A DNA stretch of 64,000 nucleotides from Ditylenchus dipsaci (GCA_004194705.1 SADC01000918.1:124001-188000), one strand, 5' to 3'. Numbered from the stretch's first letter, positions 1 to 10,596 are shown. The notes: generated by a model from the sequence alone, not told the origin. Program-made: numbers and translations.

Positions 1-66
1 TGTCGTGAAAGTTTTATGTTGTTTCTGTGAATGCTTTATCGCTAAGTTTTTTTTGATTACTTATAG

Positions 67-1173
67 CTATCTGATGCCCAGGAAAGCCAAAAGCAGCAGC
101 AAGAAGAAGCAAGGCGTGAAAAGGACCGGCTTCGAAAGAGAGGAAATGAAGGTAGATACTTTTTCTGAGCTTTTGAAACTAAGTAGTTTTAATTATTAGA
201 AAAAGAGTGTTCTCGCGAGCCTGGACCGAACGCAGGACTTCAGGGTGGTGATAGTTTGCCTGGGGCCATCCCTGTCGAAAATCGACTTGGCGAACACGTC
301 TCCCCGACGAAAACTGGGAATTTGCCCTCTGTTTCGGCTTCACCTGATTTAATGGCAGTGAAAAATGAGACTTCGGTCAGTGGTTTGCCTTATGTGGCCG
401 TGAGTATTGATTCAATAGATAATCTGATAAGTGACAGACATGATATTATTGCAAAGAGAAATGAGTTTATGAGATATATAGACTTTGATGTTTTGCATAA
501 TTTAATGAGCAACGCTGAGGCTCAAGTAAATGATAGTATTTTGACAGCGATTTTAAATCTCATAAGATTAGAGTCAGGAGAAAAAGTTGTTATAGTTTCT
601 ACATTTTTTGCACATGAGATAAGAGAAACAAGGTGGACGAGAAATATGTACCAAGGAGATAAAGACAATTTTGAAGTTGCTATAATTCCTGTCCATATTT
701 CTTTTGGGAAAGGAGGACACTGGACATGCGGTGTTTATAAAAGAGATGAAGCTTTATATTACTATGATTCTTTAGGAGTGAGTCAAGAGATCGTCCCTAA
801 CTGGATTAAGAACTGTTTGAAAAGAGCTGTTTACGAATTGACAGATCATGTCCATGAGAACGTGATTATTAAAGTTGTTCCAGTAAAAAGTGAGTCAAGT
901 ATCAATGAACCGAGATTCTGTATCAATCAGCAGAATGATAGCGTAAACTGTGGCATTTATGTTGCTTTAAATGCTGAGTCTTACTTACTACGAGACCAAG
1001 AAACTTTGATTGAGAATTTAGATATAAAAGTTGAGAGAGTAAGGTTTTTGAACATATTGTTAAGTCTTTGTAATGAAAGTTATCAGTACATATCAAGACA
1101 GGAACACTTAGCAGCAATAAGCAAACTTAATTTACCACACGGTAAATTTGGCTGCCCATTTAGAAGCCCATGA
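67..1173 (+). CDS. Ulp1/SENP-like (C48) cysteine protease of the Helitron, 5' exon(s) missing
   Basis: Two exons are visible. Exon 67-151 encodes a charged, helical stretch rich in Gln, Glu, Lys and Arg. Intron 152-199 (48 nt, GT-AG) joins it in phase to exon 200-1173, and an upstream intron seems to span 5-66. The protease core shows the Ulp1 fold signature. Counted from codon 256, it has His155 in a GGHW motif, Asp171 in YYDSLG, Gln225/226 and Cys232 in NCGIY. Ulp1 enzymes cleave SUMO-type isopeptide bonds. The role in a Helitron is unknown; it could mature the polyprotein or strip SUMO from host factors. The frame ends at 1173, overlapping the Rep frame by 26 nt in another register, so a fused Ulp1-Rep protein is possible if bases are missing here. 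No Met start is visible because the N-terminus lies upstream. Confidence 0.82.
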
Positions 1174-3628
1174 GAAACCAAGTTATGCTCAAATGTTTTT
1201 TATTGATTCAAAAGAAGCGATTGACTTAAGACTAGAGCATCCTGCCAACGAGAAATGTAAGCAAGAAGTGATGGAAATTATTGATGGAGTATTATTTTCT
1301 GTGAGTCCATATTATCATGCTTTTAAGACTATGAAAGAGGTTGAAGACGAAGAAAATGAGAAAGCGAGACAAGAGGGTAGAGAGCCGCATAAAATAAGTT
1401 TGGTGTTTGATGTTAATGCTGACGTAGACAAGAGACGTTATAATATCCCACGATCAGATGAGGTAGCAGCAGTTTTCGTCCTGAAAGATGGAGAGCAAGT
1501 ACCTCCTCACGAGGGAATTGCGATTCACCAGAAGGGAAAAAAATTGCAAGTGTTGTCAAAGTTTGATAAAAGAACTGAGTCTATGATATATCCGTTGTTT
1601 TTCCCAAATGCGAAAGGAGGTTCGTATGCGGGCATGAGAGATCAGAATGGCAGGAGAATCACTTTCAATGAGTATTACAGACATTTAACTGCGATTCGAC
1701 CAACAAAATCTTTAGTGAGAAAAGAAAAGGTAGCTGAAATTTATGAGTCTGAAAAAATTTGTACAAATGATAAATTAGTTTGGAGTAAAGAGCCAGGAGA
1801 GTTAACTGATTTCAATCCCTTGAGATTAGGAGGAAAGCTCTACCAGCAATATTTAGTCGATTCGTATGTGAAAGCTGAACAAGATAGATTAGATTACATG
1901 AGATATCATCAAAGAGAGTTGAAGGTTGAGGAGTACAAGGTCTTGAAAGACTATTTGGAAGAAACCGCAGATAAACAGGGAAAACGAGTCGGGAGAACAG
2001 TGATTTTACCGTCATCTTTTAAAGGAGGTCCACGGCATTGTGCCCAAGCATACCAAGATAGCATGGCCATGGTCAGAAGATATGGAAAACCGTCATTGTT
2101 TGTCACTTTCACATGCAATCCGAATTGGCCCGCGATAAAAAGAAATTTGTTACCTGGAAATACAGTTTTGGATGAACCAGATTTAGTTTGCAGAGTCTTC
2201 AATTTGTATTTGAAAGATCTGTTGGAGCAGTTATTAAAGTTTGATAGACTTGGAAAAGTGATAGCTCATACATATGTCGTGGAGTTTCAGAAGAGAGGTT
2301 TGCCTCATGCACATATTTTGTTGATTATGGATAATGAGACACAAATAAGAACACCAGAAGATATAGATAAAATAGTTTCTGCCCGGATTCCAGATCCTAA
2401 GAAATTCCCAAGACTTCATAAAACTGTGACAAGAGACATGATGCATGGACCATGCGGAATTTTGAAAATGGATAGTGTCTGTATGGCCGAAGATAAACAA
2501 GGAAAAAGATTTTGCAGCAAGAGATTTCCGAAAGAATTTAGAAGTGATACTGCAATTGGAAATGATAGCTATGCTCTGTACGCAAGACCTAAAGACGGAA
2601 GAACTTTTGAGAAAAATGGAGTAACTATGGACAACAGATGGGTAGTGCCCTATAATGAATTTCTTTGCCTGAGGTATGATGCCCATATAAATGTTGAAGT
2701 TTGTGCTTCCGTGAGAAGTGTAAAGTATTTGTATAAATACGTTTACAAAGGTCATGATAAAGCAAGAATGGTGATTGAAAAAGATGGAAAAGATGTAATA
2801 GACCACGATGAAATTCGACAGTTTGTCGACATGAGATATGTTTCACCACATGAGGGATTTTGGAGGTTATTTGAATTGAACTTGGATGGTAAGAGTCATA
2901 CAGTGGAGAGACTAGATTTGCATTTGCCTGATAAAAAAGTTGTTTATTATAAGCCGGGAGAGGATATTGAAACTAAGTTAAAAGAAGTGGCAGACAGAGA
3001 TTCCATGATCACAGCTTGGTTTGAACTGAACAAGATAGATGATTTTGCTAGAACAAAGTACTATTATGAGCTCCCTGAGTATTATGTGTTCAAGAAAATT
3101 GGTGATAAAATGATTTGGTCCAAGCGAAAGTCATGGAAACCTTGCCTAGGAAGATTGTATACATGCAGTCCAAAACAAGGAGAACTTTTTTACATGAGAA
3201 TATTGCTGCTAAATGTCAAAGGAGCTAAAAACTGGGATGATTTATTGAAATATGAGAATAAAATATATGGTAGTTTCAAAGACACTGCAATAGCTATGGG
3301 ATTATTGGAAACAAATATTGAGTGGATGAAATATTTTGAAGAAGCCGTGAGTGTGAGTAAACCGCCCATGCTAAGACAGTTATTTGTTTCTATTGCAAAT
3401 TACGGAGAGAATGTTAATCTTAAAGAGATATGGGAACACTACAAAGAAGACCTGATAGAAGACTTTGTTTATCGAGGGCACACAGAAAATGAAGCAGAGA
3501 ATATGGCGAAGTTTGATATTGAGAGCATGATGGAATTAAATGGAATGTCCCTGACCAATTATGAGATAACTTTACCAGTAGATATCGAACTATGTGTAAA
3601 AGAGATGTGGACAAAGAAGAAATGTTAG
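1148..3628 (+). CDS. Helitron Rep endonuclease domain (HUH, two-tyrosine)
   Basis: An 826-codon open frame matching Helitron-like N-terminal and Rep domains. Typical family blocks are seen: PSYAQMFFIDSKEAID near the start, FVTFTCNPNWP in the middle, and the HUH metal-binding motif PHAHILL with His codons at 2306 and 2312. The tyrosine motif KYLYKYVYKGHD follows, with Tyr codons at 2726, 2732, 2738 and 2744. This nuclease nicks single strands and forms 5'-phosphotyrosine intermediates in rolling-circle transposition. The frame stops at 3626-3628, but one register back the sequence continues directly into the helicase, so Rep and helicase were almost certainly one polypeptide. The start is unclear: codon 1148 is TTG, and the usual zinc-binding N-terminus of Rep appears missing or in another frame. 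Confidence 0.9.
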   Translation: MAAHLEAHEKPSYAQMFFIDSKEAIDLRLEHPANEKCKQEVMEIIDGVLFSVSPYYHAFKTMKEVEDEENEKARQEGREPHKISLVFDVNADVDKRRYNIPRSDEVAAVFVLKDGEQVPPHEGIAIHQKGKKLQVLSKFDKRTESMIYPLFFPNAKGGSYAGMRDQNGRRITFNEYYRHLTAIRPTKSLVRKEKVAEIYESEKICTNDKLVWSKEPGELTDFNPLRLGGKLYQQYLVDSYVKAEQDRLDYMRYHQRELKVEEYKVLKDYLEETADKQGKRVGRTVILPSSFKGGPRHCAQAYQDSMAMVRRYGKPSLFVTFTCNPNWPAIKRNLLPGNTVLDEPDLVCRVFNLYLKDLLEQLLKFDRLGKVIAHTYVVEFQKRGLPHAHILLIMDNETQIRTPEDIDKIVSARIPDPKKFPRLHKTVTRDMMHGPCGILKMDSVCMAEDKQGKRFCSKRFPKEFRSDTAIGNDSYALYARPKDGRTFEKNGVTMDNRWVVPYNEFLCLRYDAHINVEVCASVRSVKYLYKYVYKGHDKARMVIEKDGKDVIDHDEIRQFVDMRYVSPHEGFWRLFELNLDGKSHTVERLDLHLPDKKVVYYKPGEDIETKLKEVADRDSMITAWFELNKIDDFARTKYYYELPEYYVFKKIGDKMIWSKRKSWKPCLGRLYTCSPKQGELFYMRILLLNVKGAKNWDDLLKYENKIYGSFKDTAIAMGLLETNIEWMKYFEEAVSVSKPPMLRQLFVSIANYGENVNLKEIWEHYKEDLIEDFVYRGHTENEAENMAKFDIESMMELNGMSLTNYEITLPVDIELCVKEMWTKKKC

Positions 3629-5064
3629 AACTTGGAAATGCTATGAGAGAGAGCATGAATGAGGCTCAAAAAAAAGTGGTTAATCACATTTTAAAAATCT
3701 GGAGGAGATGAGACAAGGAACCATGAGAGATAGATGTATTTTTGTTGATGGACCAGGAGGATCAGGAAAACTTACACATACAGAGCATTATGTTACCTTT
3801 TCAGAGGCATGAGTGTAAGTTATAAGACGGGAAGTTGGATGGGAATGGCAGCTAATTTGATACCAGACGGAAGAACATTGCACAAAACTTTTGGATTGCC
3901 ATTTGAAATGGATAAATACTCCAGCTCAAGTGCAAAGCCAAACAATAAAATGGGACATGAGTTAATAGAAACCAAGGTGTTTATAATTGATGAGATTTCC
4001 ATGGTGCCTAAATTTGTTTTGGACATCGTAGACCGGAAATTGAAAGAGCTGATGGAAAATGATGTACCTTTTGGTGGCAAAATGATGATAATAGGAGGTG
4101 ATTTCAGACAGATTCTGCCTGTTGAAAGACGGGCCGGGAGAAGTGAGTTAGTCAGCCTATCCGTGAGACAATCAAAATTATGGAAATTTTTCGAAGTTTT
4201 TAGATTAAAGGAGAACAAGAGAGCAATGCAGGAAACAAGTGAAATGAAATTAGTTCCAGATCAGCTGGATTTTGCTGAATTTATTCTGAAAATGGGAAAT
4301 GGTGAACTAAAAACTGATGAAAACGAGTACATTGAGATACCTGAGCATTGTATTATAAAAGGAAATTTGATTGATGAAGTTCTTGGTGATCTAATGGAGA
4401 AGAGAAATTTTGCAGAAATGGCCAAGAGAGTTATCCTGACCACTACAAATAAGAAAGCTTTAGAAATCAACAATGAAATTTTGGCCAAGTTAAATGTTGA
4501 GAACATGAGAACTTATATGAGCGTAGATAAAGTTGATGGAGATGAGCCGAAAAACTATGTGGAATATCCCGATGAGTTTTTGCACTCATTGTGTGAAGGC
4601 GGGCTTCCGCCCCATGAGTTGAATTTGGCAATTGATTGCCCGTGATGTTACTAAGGAATGTCAACCCTGCAATTGGACTTTGTAATGGCACGAGAATGTT
4701 GGTAAAAGTAATGCACAAGAATCATTTAGAATGCGAGATATTGAATGGAGAAAGAGCTGGACAGAGAGTTTTGATACCAAAGATAACGTTAACCAGTTCT
4801 AAAGGAAAACTCCCATTCACATTACAGAGAAAACAATTTCCCGTGAGACTATGTTACGCAATGACAATAAACAAGAGCCAGGGTCAAACGATCGATTTTG
4901 TGGGATTAGATTTAGTAGATCCCGTATTTTCTCATGGGATGACGTATGTAGCCTTTTCAAGAGCCAGAGGTTGGTATTGCGTAAAAGTAGCAGTGAGCCC
5001 CGACAAAGATAATAAGGTTAAGAATATTGTATGGAAAGAGGTGTTATTAGACAAAGAAGAATGA
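3610..5064 (+). CDS. PIF1-type helicase domain of the Helitron, broken by four one-base losses
   Basis: The 5'-3' superfamily 1B helicase half of the Helitron RepHel protein. Visible motifs are Walker A GPGGSGK (3750-3770), Walker B IIDEISMV (about 3982-4005), GGDFRQILPV (about 4098-4127), AMTINKSQGQT (about 4858-4890) and the C-terminal TYVAFSRAR (about 4942-4968). The frame moves back by exactly one base four times: near 3614, 3692, 3770 and 4636. Each site sits at a short run of identical bases, and no in-frame nonsense codons occur between shifts. Either the copy is freshly inactivated or the consensus dropped bases. The 3' stop at 5062-5064 may itself be an artefact, since one register back the frame stays open to a good splice donor at 5130. 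Confidence 0.85.
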
Positions 5065-5665
5065 ACACAAGAAACACAAACATATTGATGAGATGAAAAA
5101 AGAGACACACGTAGAGATGCCTCTATCAGGTAATTTTTAAATTTTTTAATTATATTATGTGCAGTCAAACCTCGATACAACGACACCGCAGCGGACCAGC
5201 CTTAGGGTGTCGTTATATCGAGGTGTCGTTATATCGAAGGTTCATTTGACTAAATTTTAGTCAAAGTTCACCAAATAGGCGAATTTTCGAGTTTCGTTAT
5301 ATCGAAGGTGTCGTTATATCGGGTGTCGTAATATCGAGGTTCGACTGTATAATTTTTGTTTTTAAAGTTCTGTAAGTAAGTGTGGTTTTCCGTGGGTTTT
5401 TGTTAAAAAATAACATTTTAGCATGTTTTAGATCTTATATCCCGCCTCCCTTTCTTTGAAAAAATTGTGTAGTTAAAAAATACGTAGACACCGGCTATCC
5501 CCAGGCACGCAAGAGAGGACGATTCTCGAAGTCACCAAGAAGGAGGAAGAAGGCACGAGAAAAAAGATTTGCTCGGATCATCAGCACAAGTTGAAACCAA
5601 TGGAGGAAAAGCTGAGATTGAAATACAGGCTTTTGTGTCCACCAATAAGAAAACGAGCACCTTAA
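5065..5665 (+). other. Possible C-terminal extension of RepHel across an intron
   Basis: One register back from the helicase stop, the frame stays open (charged, Lys/Glu/His-rich) to 5129. An intron 5130-5504 (GTAATT...CCCCAG) then joins in phase to an open stretch 5505-5665, rich in Lys, Glu and Arg, ending in TAA. The intron houses the MITE at 5162-5347. This is inference from splice signals and phase only. Confidence 0.35.
5162..5347. mobile_element. Pogo/Tigger-like MITE with repeated inner motif
   Basis: Inverted termini beginning CAGTCAAACCTCGATACAAC and ending in the reverse complement of CAGTCGAACCTCGATATTAC. The motif GTCGTTATATCGAGG recurs four times inside. The ends resemble pogo-superfamily elements, which use TA targets. 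It is inserted within the Helitron, in the candidate intron after the helicase. Confidence 0.7.
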
Positions 5666-6268
5666 AAGATTTCAATTGAAAAATTACCAAGAGAAATTAG
5701 CTTAATACGCACACGCTTGGCTTCCAATCTCGGTGCAAGAGAAACGTTCATCAGCTGATCTTTTGCTCTTCTGAAGACGAACATATAAGTAAACTTCTAG
5801 CAATATAAATGCGAAAAAAACGTTTTTTTATAAAGATCATTAAGTCTTCAAACCACGATTGTGTAAGAGAAAAGTCTCTGCAATATGTGTGGTTATGTGT
5901 AGTATCAGAGCGTCAAAAGAGAACTTACAAAAAGAAGAGATGGTATGTATCCCAAGAGAGCAAGTAAGATAGGCCAAATAGCTCACGGCCAATTTATGAT
6001 AAAATTGTGAACAAGATTTTTGTAAAATATAAACGCGAAAAATTTCTTGGCTTGCTGGAAACAATTTTTTCAAGTGAGAATATAAAGTTTTCCAAATTTT
6101 ATTTATTTCTGCGACGAATCATTTTTCCAGTTATTGACTGAGATAGATTGCCTTTTCCGATCTATCTGTTTTTTTCATTCTTCAAAAAAAACTTATGCTG
6201 ACTGGAAAATATCAAATAGTAATTCATGTTCACGTTTCTAGATCTGAAGTATCGTATTTGCCGAAGCT
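5666..6268. other. Spacer within the Helitron
   Basis: About 600 bp between the helicase region and the RPA-like gene. No convincing exon was seen. It should hold the promoter and 5' UTR of the RPA-like gene. Confidence 0.4.
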
Positions 6269-7273
6269 ATGGAATTTACGAAAACAAGCATTATGGATGT
6301 GGCGTCACCAACAGCTGCTAAGCCGGTTTATATCAAGTTAATGCGTTATTATTTTCTTTTTTAATTAGTTTATGTTTTGAGGTACGCCGTTCTCAAGCTC
6401 TGTGGAAAGACCTCTATTATAAGCACCAAGCAGTCTGCTCTCATGCGTGTGTTTCTCACCAACGCTGAAAAGGTGTATCGTTTGGTCATCTGGAAGGACA
6501 AAATAGATGAAGTGTACGACAAGTTGAAGATAGGCAATGTAACTTCTTTGTCATTTCCAGAGCCATCTTTAAATTTCTTTAAGGTTATCAAACTGACCAG
6601 CCTCAAAGCTACTTCGTTTTTCAAAACTGAGAATGACATCTTTCCTTCAAATCTCAATGTGAATTTTGATTTGGTGTACACATCGACCAGTACTATGTCT
6701 GTCCTGAAGAAGGGGACATTCGAGGAATACCCGTCGTTGAATCCTTATCCGCCGTTTTGGAAAGAAATAAGCGGCTTGATTCGCTCGGATGAAGAGATAG
6801 GTATATTTAGGTTTTTTTCTTGAGAATCAGACTCTAATAAACAATTTTAGTAATGCGTGTTGTGCTAATCGGATCCTTTACTGCTGATCAGCTCAAGATC
6901 GGAGAAGTTGAGCATGAAGGGTTTTCTGCTTTCGTTGGGGACAAGAGTCATAAGAAAGTCTTCATATTTGTCGTGAAAACATCGGAAATTGATGATCAAG
7001 ACTTTGTCGATTCTTTGGTCAAGAACACAGAATTTTATGTCTCAGGAGCGAAGGCTATAGAAAAATGTAATTTAATTTTCACATTTTTCAGATTCTAATC
7101 ACCTATAATTTATAATAGCATGTGGACAGGCAGCCCTATTCGTGTCTTCGTTTGATTATGTTAGTGGTCCGCTCGCCAGCGAAATCAAGTTGCCTCTCTT
7201 TTTCGAATCGCACAAGTTCCCTGAAGAGCCTCTGGAAACACCCAAGAAAAAGATGCGTAGATCTTTTATTTGA
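6269..7273 (+). CDS. RPA1-like single-stranded DNA-binding (OB-fold) protein of the Helitron
   Basis: Four exons: 6269-6336, 6382-6800, 6851-7066 and 7119-7273. The introns are 45, 50 and 52 nt with GT-AG borders, and phases match at every junction. Together they give an uninterrupted 285-residue protein with no frame break. Exons 1-2 resemble the RPA70 DNA-binding domain A: a KYAVLKLCGKTSI strand, then an IWKDKIDEVYDKLKIGNV block, and FDLVYTSTSTMSVL as in the RPA core. The C-terminus is basic (PKKKMRR), a possible nuclear signal. RPA coats ssDNA; Helitrons of some lineages carry RPA genes, presumably to protect the displaced strand. Start ATG 6269 is chosen because it heads the first in-frame exon. 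An AATAAA lies 42 nt past the stop. The gene ends about 390 bp before the Helitron terminal hairpin. Confidence 0.8.
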
Positions 7274-7314
7274 TTTGCTGTGTTCAATTGTTGTAATGTT
7301 GTGATTGTGTATTG

Positions 7315-7320
7315 AATAAA
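7315..7320 (+). promoter_or_regulatory. Polyadenylation signal of the RPA-like gene
   Basis: A canonical AATAAA 42 nt downstream of the stop codon, in an AT-rich stretch. Confidence 0.6.
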
Positions 7321-7659
7321 AATCGTCTAAACAAATTTTGGTTTTGCTATTTCTCAAAAAATATGGTGATGGTCGTTTAGAGGGAGCTTGGATTTCTTTT
7401 TTGAATTACGAGGTTTTCGCCTCGAGAGAAAGGTGTTGAGAAGACTGAGAAGCTATGCCGGTAGAGTTGTGAGCATGTGAAAGCAGAAAAAAGGCGTAAG
7501 TACACTTGGAGAGCCGTTTTTCTGAATTAAGCTTTTTGAGTGGATATTAGTTTTTGCTAATTACATGAGTGAAGGGGTATTGTTAGTTTCAAAGTTTGAT
7601 TTTTAGAGTCACAGAGAGTTTTGAGATACGGTCCATCAAGCAGTGTGATCGCGAGCGTA

Positions 7660-7692
7660 GGGCCCGGCGTAGCCGGGCCCACGCGAGCTAGT
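7660..7692 (+). repeat. Helitron 3' terminal hairpin and CTAG|T end
   Basis: A perfect 9-bp GC stem (GGGCCCGGC) with a 3-nt loop at 7660-7680, then ACGCGAG and CTAG (7688-7691), then host T (7692). The 11 nt between stem and 3' end fits the usual 10-12 nt spacing of Helitrons. Confidence 0.85.
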
Positions 7693-8150
7693 TAGACTTT
7701 AGTGGGGTGGTTATACTCATATCGAGTGGGGTGACTATACTCATATTTAGCCGTTTATACATATCGGAATCAAACACCGGGAAAAAATACTGGTAGGCGG
7801 ATATCCGGAATTTTCAGATTTTAAGCGTGGTGAAAATCCGGTATTTTCAAATCGAAATCGGGTTCAAACAACTATTTTCCACTTAGAATTCCGTATTTTT
7901 GCCGCGGTTAAAATCCAGAAATTCCGGATTTCTGCCAATCTCCGAAAAAATTATACCGAGTACAGTCAAATCTTGATTTAACATACAAATTGGGGACTAT
8001 CCCGAGGTTTATGCTGAATCAAGAAAATGTTAAATCGAGAGTTGTTGGATTTTGTATGTTGTATGTTAAATTGAGATGTGTGTCAAAGGGAGTGGGCAAC
8101 TTTTAGGACTAGAAATTCCTTTATAGCATGGTGCTGTGGATAAATATTTA
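7693..8150. other. Gene-free junction with old palindromic relics
   Basis: No coding signal. At 7780-7965 there is a diverged inverted sequence with ATCCGGAATTT-type arms and a CCGCGG core. At 7966-8078 a pogo-like relic starts CAGTCAAATCTTGATTTAAC. Confidence 0.4.
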
Positions 8151-8154
8151 CGTA

Positions 8155-8822
8155 TTCTGTTTGGGTAAAACGGAATTTTGCAGCTAATTCTCGTAATTTT
8201 GCAGCTAATTCTCGTAATTTTGCAGCTAATTCTCGTAATTTTGCAGCTAATTTTTTTGCAGCTAATTCTCGTAATTTTGCAGCTAATTCTCGTAATTTTG
8301 CAGCAAATCCTTGTAATCTTGCAGCAAATATGAGTGAATTTTGCGGGAATTCGAATTTCCTAGTCAAAAGATGAATTGGATCGCTCAGAATCCCAGCCCG
8401 GAGTGGTCAGAAGCCCCTGAAAGTTCGATTAGGCGGACCAGAATTCCGGTCCGATCGGCTTAATCGCTCAGAATTTCAGGTTTATGACGGTTTGGAGTGG
8501 TTCAGCGCGGAATTCTGAGCGATTAAGCCGATCGGACCGGAATTCTGATCCGCCCAATCGAATTTTCGCAAAAAGTTTACCCCCCCTATAGTAAACCCCC
8601 AAAAAACCAACTTTCAGGGGCTTCTGACCACTCCGGGCTGCGATTCTGAGCGATCCAAGTCATCTTTTGACTAGGAAATTCGAATTCCCGCAAATTCACT
8701 CATATTTGCTGCAAGATTACAAGGATTTGCTGCAAAATTACGAGAATAGCTGCAAAATTACGAGAATTAGCTGCAAAATTACGAGAATTAGCTGCAAAAT
8801 TCCGTTTTACCCATTCTGTTTT
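8155..8822. mobile_element. Foldback element with 21-bp iterated arms
   Basis: Two long inverted arms. Each outer part consists of a roughly 21-bp unit (core TGCAGCTAATTCTCG) repeated about eight times on the left (8174-8320) and about five times on the right (8705-8815). The inner arms (about 8330-8520 against 8515-8700) are nearly perfect complements. The architecture resembles Drosophila FB elements, whose termini are inverted tandem arrays. Open frames reading through the array are repeat artefacts. Confidence 0.75.
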
Positions 8823-9189
8823 GAAGCAGTCGATGGTTCGACTCCTATTGGGTGCACTGCATTTTTAATTGCATCATACAGTCTAGTTTAGGGTCGTTTT
8901 GAGGTGTTGTGTTCAAAGTTCCCCCCCCCCCCTTTAAGCAGGAGTAGCCTGTGCCACCGCAAATTGTGCCAAAATCAAGAGCAATATTCGGCAAATATTT
9001 ACCGAATATTTCTCTTGATTTTGGCACAATTTGCGGTGGCACAGGCTGCTCTGCCATTATTTTTCCGGCTTGCTTCACATTTTGACGTTTTTGTGCTGAA
9101 TTTCGCAAAGTAGCTGCAGAAAATAATACGCCGTTGGAAACAAGAGTCACGGGGCTACCTGATAATGTCATCACGTTTAAAAAAATTCG
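8823..9189. repeat. About 100-bp hairpin MITE plus spacer
   Basis: A near-perfect palindrome at 8946-9049 centred at about 8999, with arms starting AGCCTGTGCCACCGCAAATT. A preceding GGTTCGACTCC at 8832 resembles a Pol III B box, but no tRNA or full SINE is recognisable. Confidence 0.6.
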
Positions 9190-9670
9190 TAAATACCCCA
9201 AATAACCCCCCCCCCCCACCAAATAACCCCCCTCAATAACCCCCCCCTCAAATAACCCCCCCCCACCAAATAACCCCCCTCAAATAACCCCCCTGAAATA
9301 AGCCCCCCCACCAAATAACCCGGGTTATTTGAGGGGGGTTATTTGAGGGGGTTATTTGGGGTATGTTTTTCAGGGTATATGTTGTCTTGAAGGGAAGTCA
9401 TGTTATTTCGATATTTTGACCTGTTTTTCGCCCCTTATCCACCTGGAGGGCAGGTATCAACCCAAAAAGGTATTAAATTAGTGGATTACCCTTTCACTCT
9501 CACTCTGACTCGAACTCTCACTCTCGTGTACTCTCATGTCTCACTTTCGTGTATCCAACAGGAAAAAATCGCTTCTCAGTCCTACTTTCACTTTCAGTGT
9601 ACCCAATGAGTTTTTTTACCTTCATGTGCAGTGAAAATTTTGCACGAATTGAAATTTTTTAGTCTAAACC

Positions 9671-9997
9671 AACCAAACCAAGTGGTCATCCACTTGGTTT
9701 GGAGCGAATTTTTTTTACTTTTTTTAGGTTTGAAAACCAGTCTTCTTGACTAATTCGGGCATGCTGAAGATGGTTTGATAATGGTAAAACTCCGTTTTCT
9801 CGGTTATTTTTTGAGTATTCGGACATAATTGGTTTTACAAAACTCGATTTTACGAAAAACTCAAAAATACCCGAAAAAACGGCGTTTTACTACTATTAAA
9901 CCATCTTCAGCATACCCGAATTAGTCGAGAAAACTGGTTTTGGGACATGAAGAACGTAATTTTTTTTCTCATCCAAGTGGACGACAACTTGGTTTGG
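9671..9997. mobile_element. CACTTGG-family palindromic MITE, copy 1
   Basis: The ends hold a small palindrome (CCAAGTGG...CCACTTGG) within larger inverted arms. The interior carries the family signature CATGCTGAAGATGGTTTGA and its inverted partner. Nested in the foldback element at 9190-11245. Confidence 0.7.
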
Positions 9998-10142
9998 TTG
10001 TAGCCAGGTAGTCGTACACAGGTTGGGGAACTCATGCAGTGTAGTGGTACCCGGGTAGTAATATTTTCGTCTTGAAATGAGATTTTTAAATTTAAAATGT
10101 TATTCTATGATCCAACTTCAGTTACACTGGGAAATCCGTGCG

Positions 10143-10412
10143 CCAACAAAACCAAGTGGTCGTCCACTTGGATCAAAAAAACTTTTTACCGTTTTCATCT
10201 TCCAAAACCTGTTTTCTGGACTAATTTGGACATGCTGAAGATCTTTTGATAATAGTTAAGTAAGGTTTTGTATGGTTTTTTTAGTATTGGGAAATAATCG
10301 ATTTTACCAAAACTCAAGAAATGCTATACAAAACGGCATTTAGCCACTGTTAAACCATCTTCAGCATGTCCAAATTAGTCCAGAAAACAGGTTTTGGAAC
10401 CCGAAAAAGTAA
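10143..10412. mobile_element. CACTTGG-family palindromic MITE, copy 2
   Basis: Same arms and same CATGCTGAAGAT core as copy 1. It lies about 150 bp away, after a shared CAGGTAGTCGTAC-type flank. Confidence 0.7.
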
Positions 10413-10596
10413 AAAATTTTACTCTCAGTCTGCATGATAGCTTCAGCAGAGTAATTACATGGAGGAGAATTAGGTACCCAAGGATGAGTACTTTTCCAGG
10501 GTACCTGGGGATATTTGGGGCCGAGAATGGTTCAAGGAAAATATTATTCAATATATATTAACTAAATTAACTAAATTCGTGTTCAAAAAGAAAAGT

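Larger units (their letters stand above)
1..7691 (+). mobile_element. Autonomous Helitron, 3' part (5' end outside the window)
   Basis: A rolling-circle DNA transposon. It carries, in order, a Ulp1-like protease (67-1173), a Helitron Rep nuclease (1148-3628), a PIF1-type helicase (3610-5064) and an RPA-like OB-fold protein (6269-7273), all on the + strand. The right end is a 9-bp-stem hairpin (7660-7680) followed after 7 nt by CTAG and then a T (7688-7692), the classic Helitron 3' terminus. The 5' TC end is not in the window. Introns, and a pogo-like MITE inserted at 5162-5347, interrupt the unit. Rep and helicase are diagnostic of Helitrons. That the RPA gene belongs to the element is inferred from its position between the helicase and the 3' hairpin. 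Confidence 0.88.

Noticed and set aside
6370..6681. Minus-strand open frame over the RPA-like gene
   Set aside because: It is antisense to a well-supported spliced exon.
8083..8367. Minus-strand open frame with repeated AAKLREL
   Set aside because: It is the translation of the 21-bp repeat array in a foldback arm.
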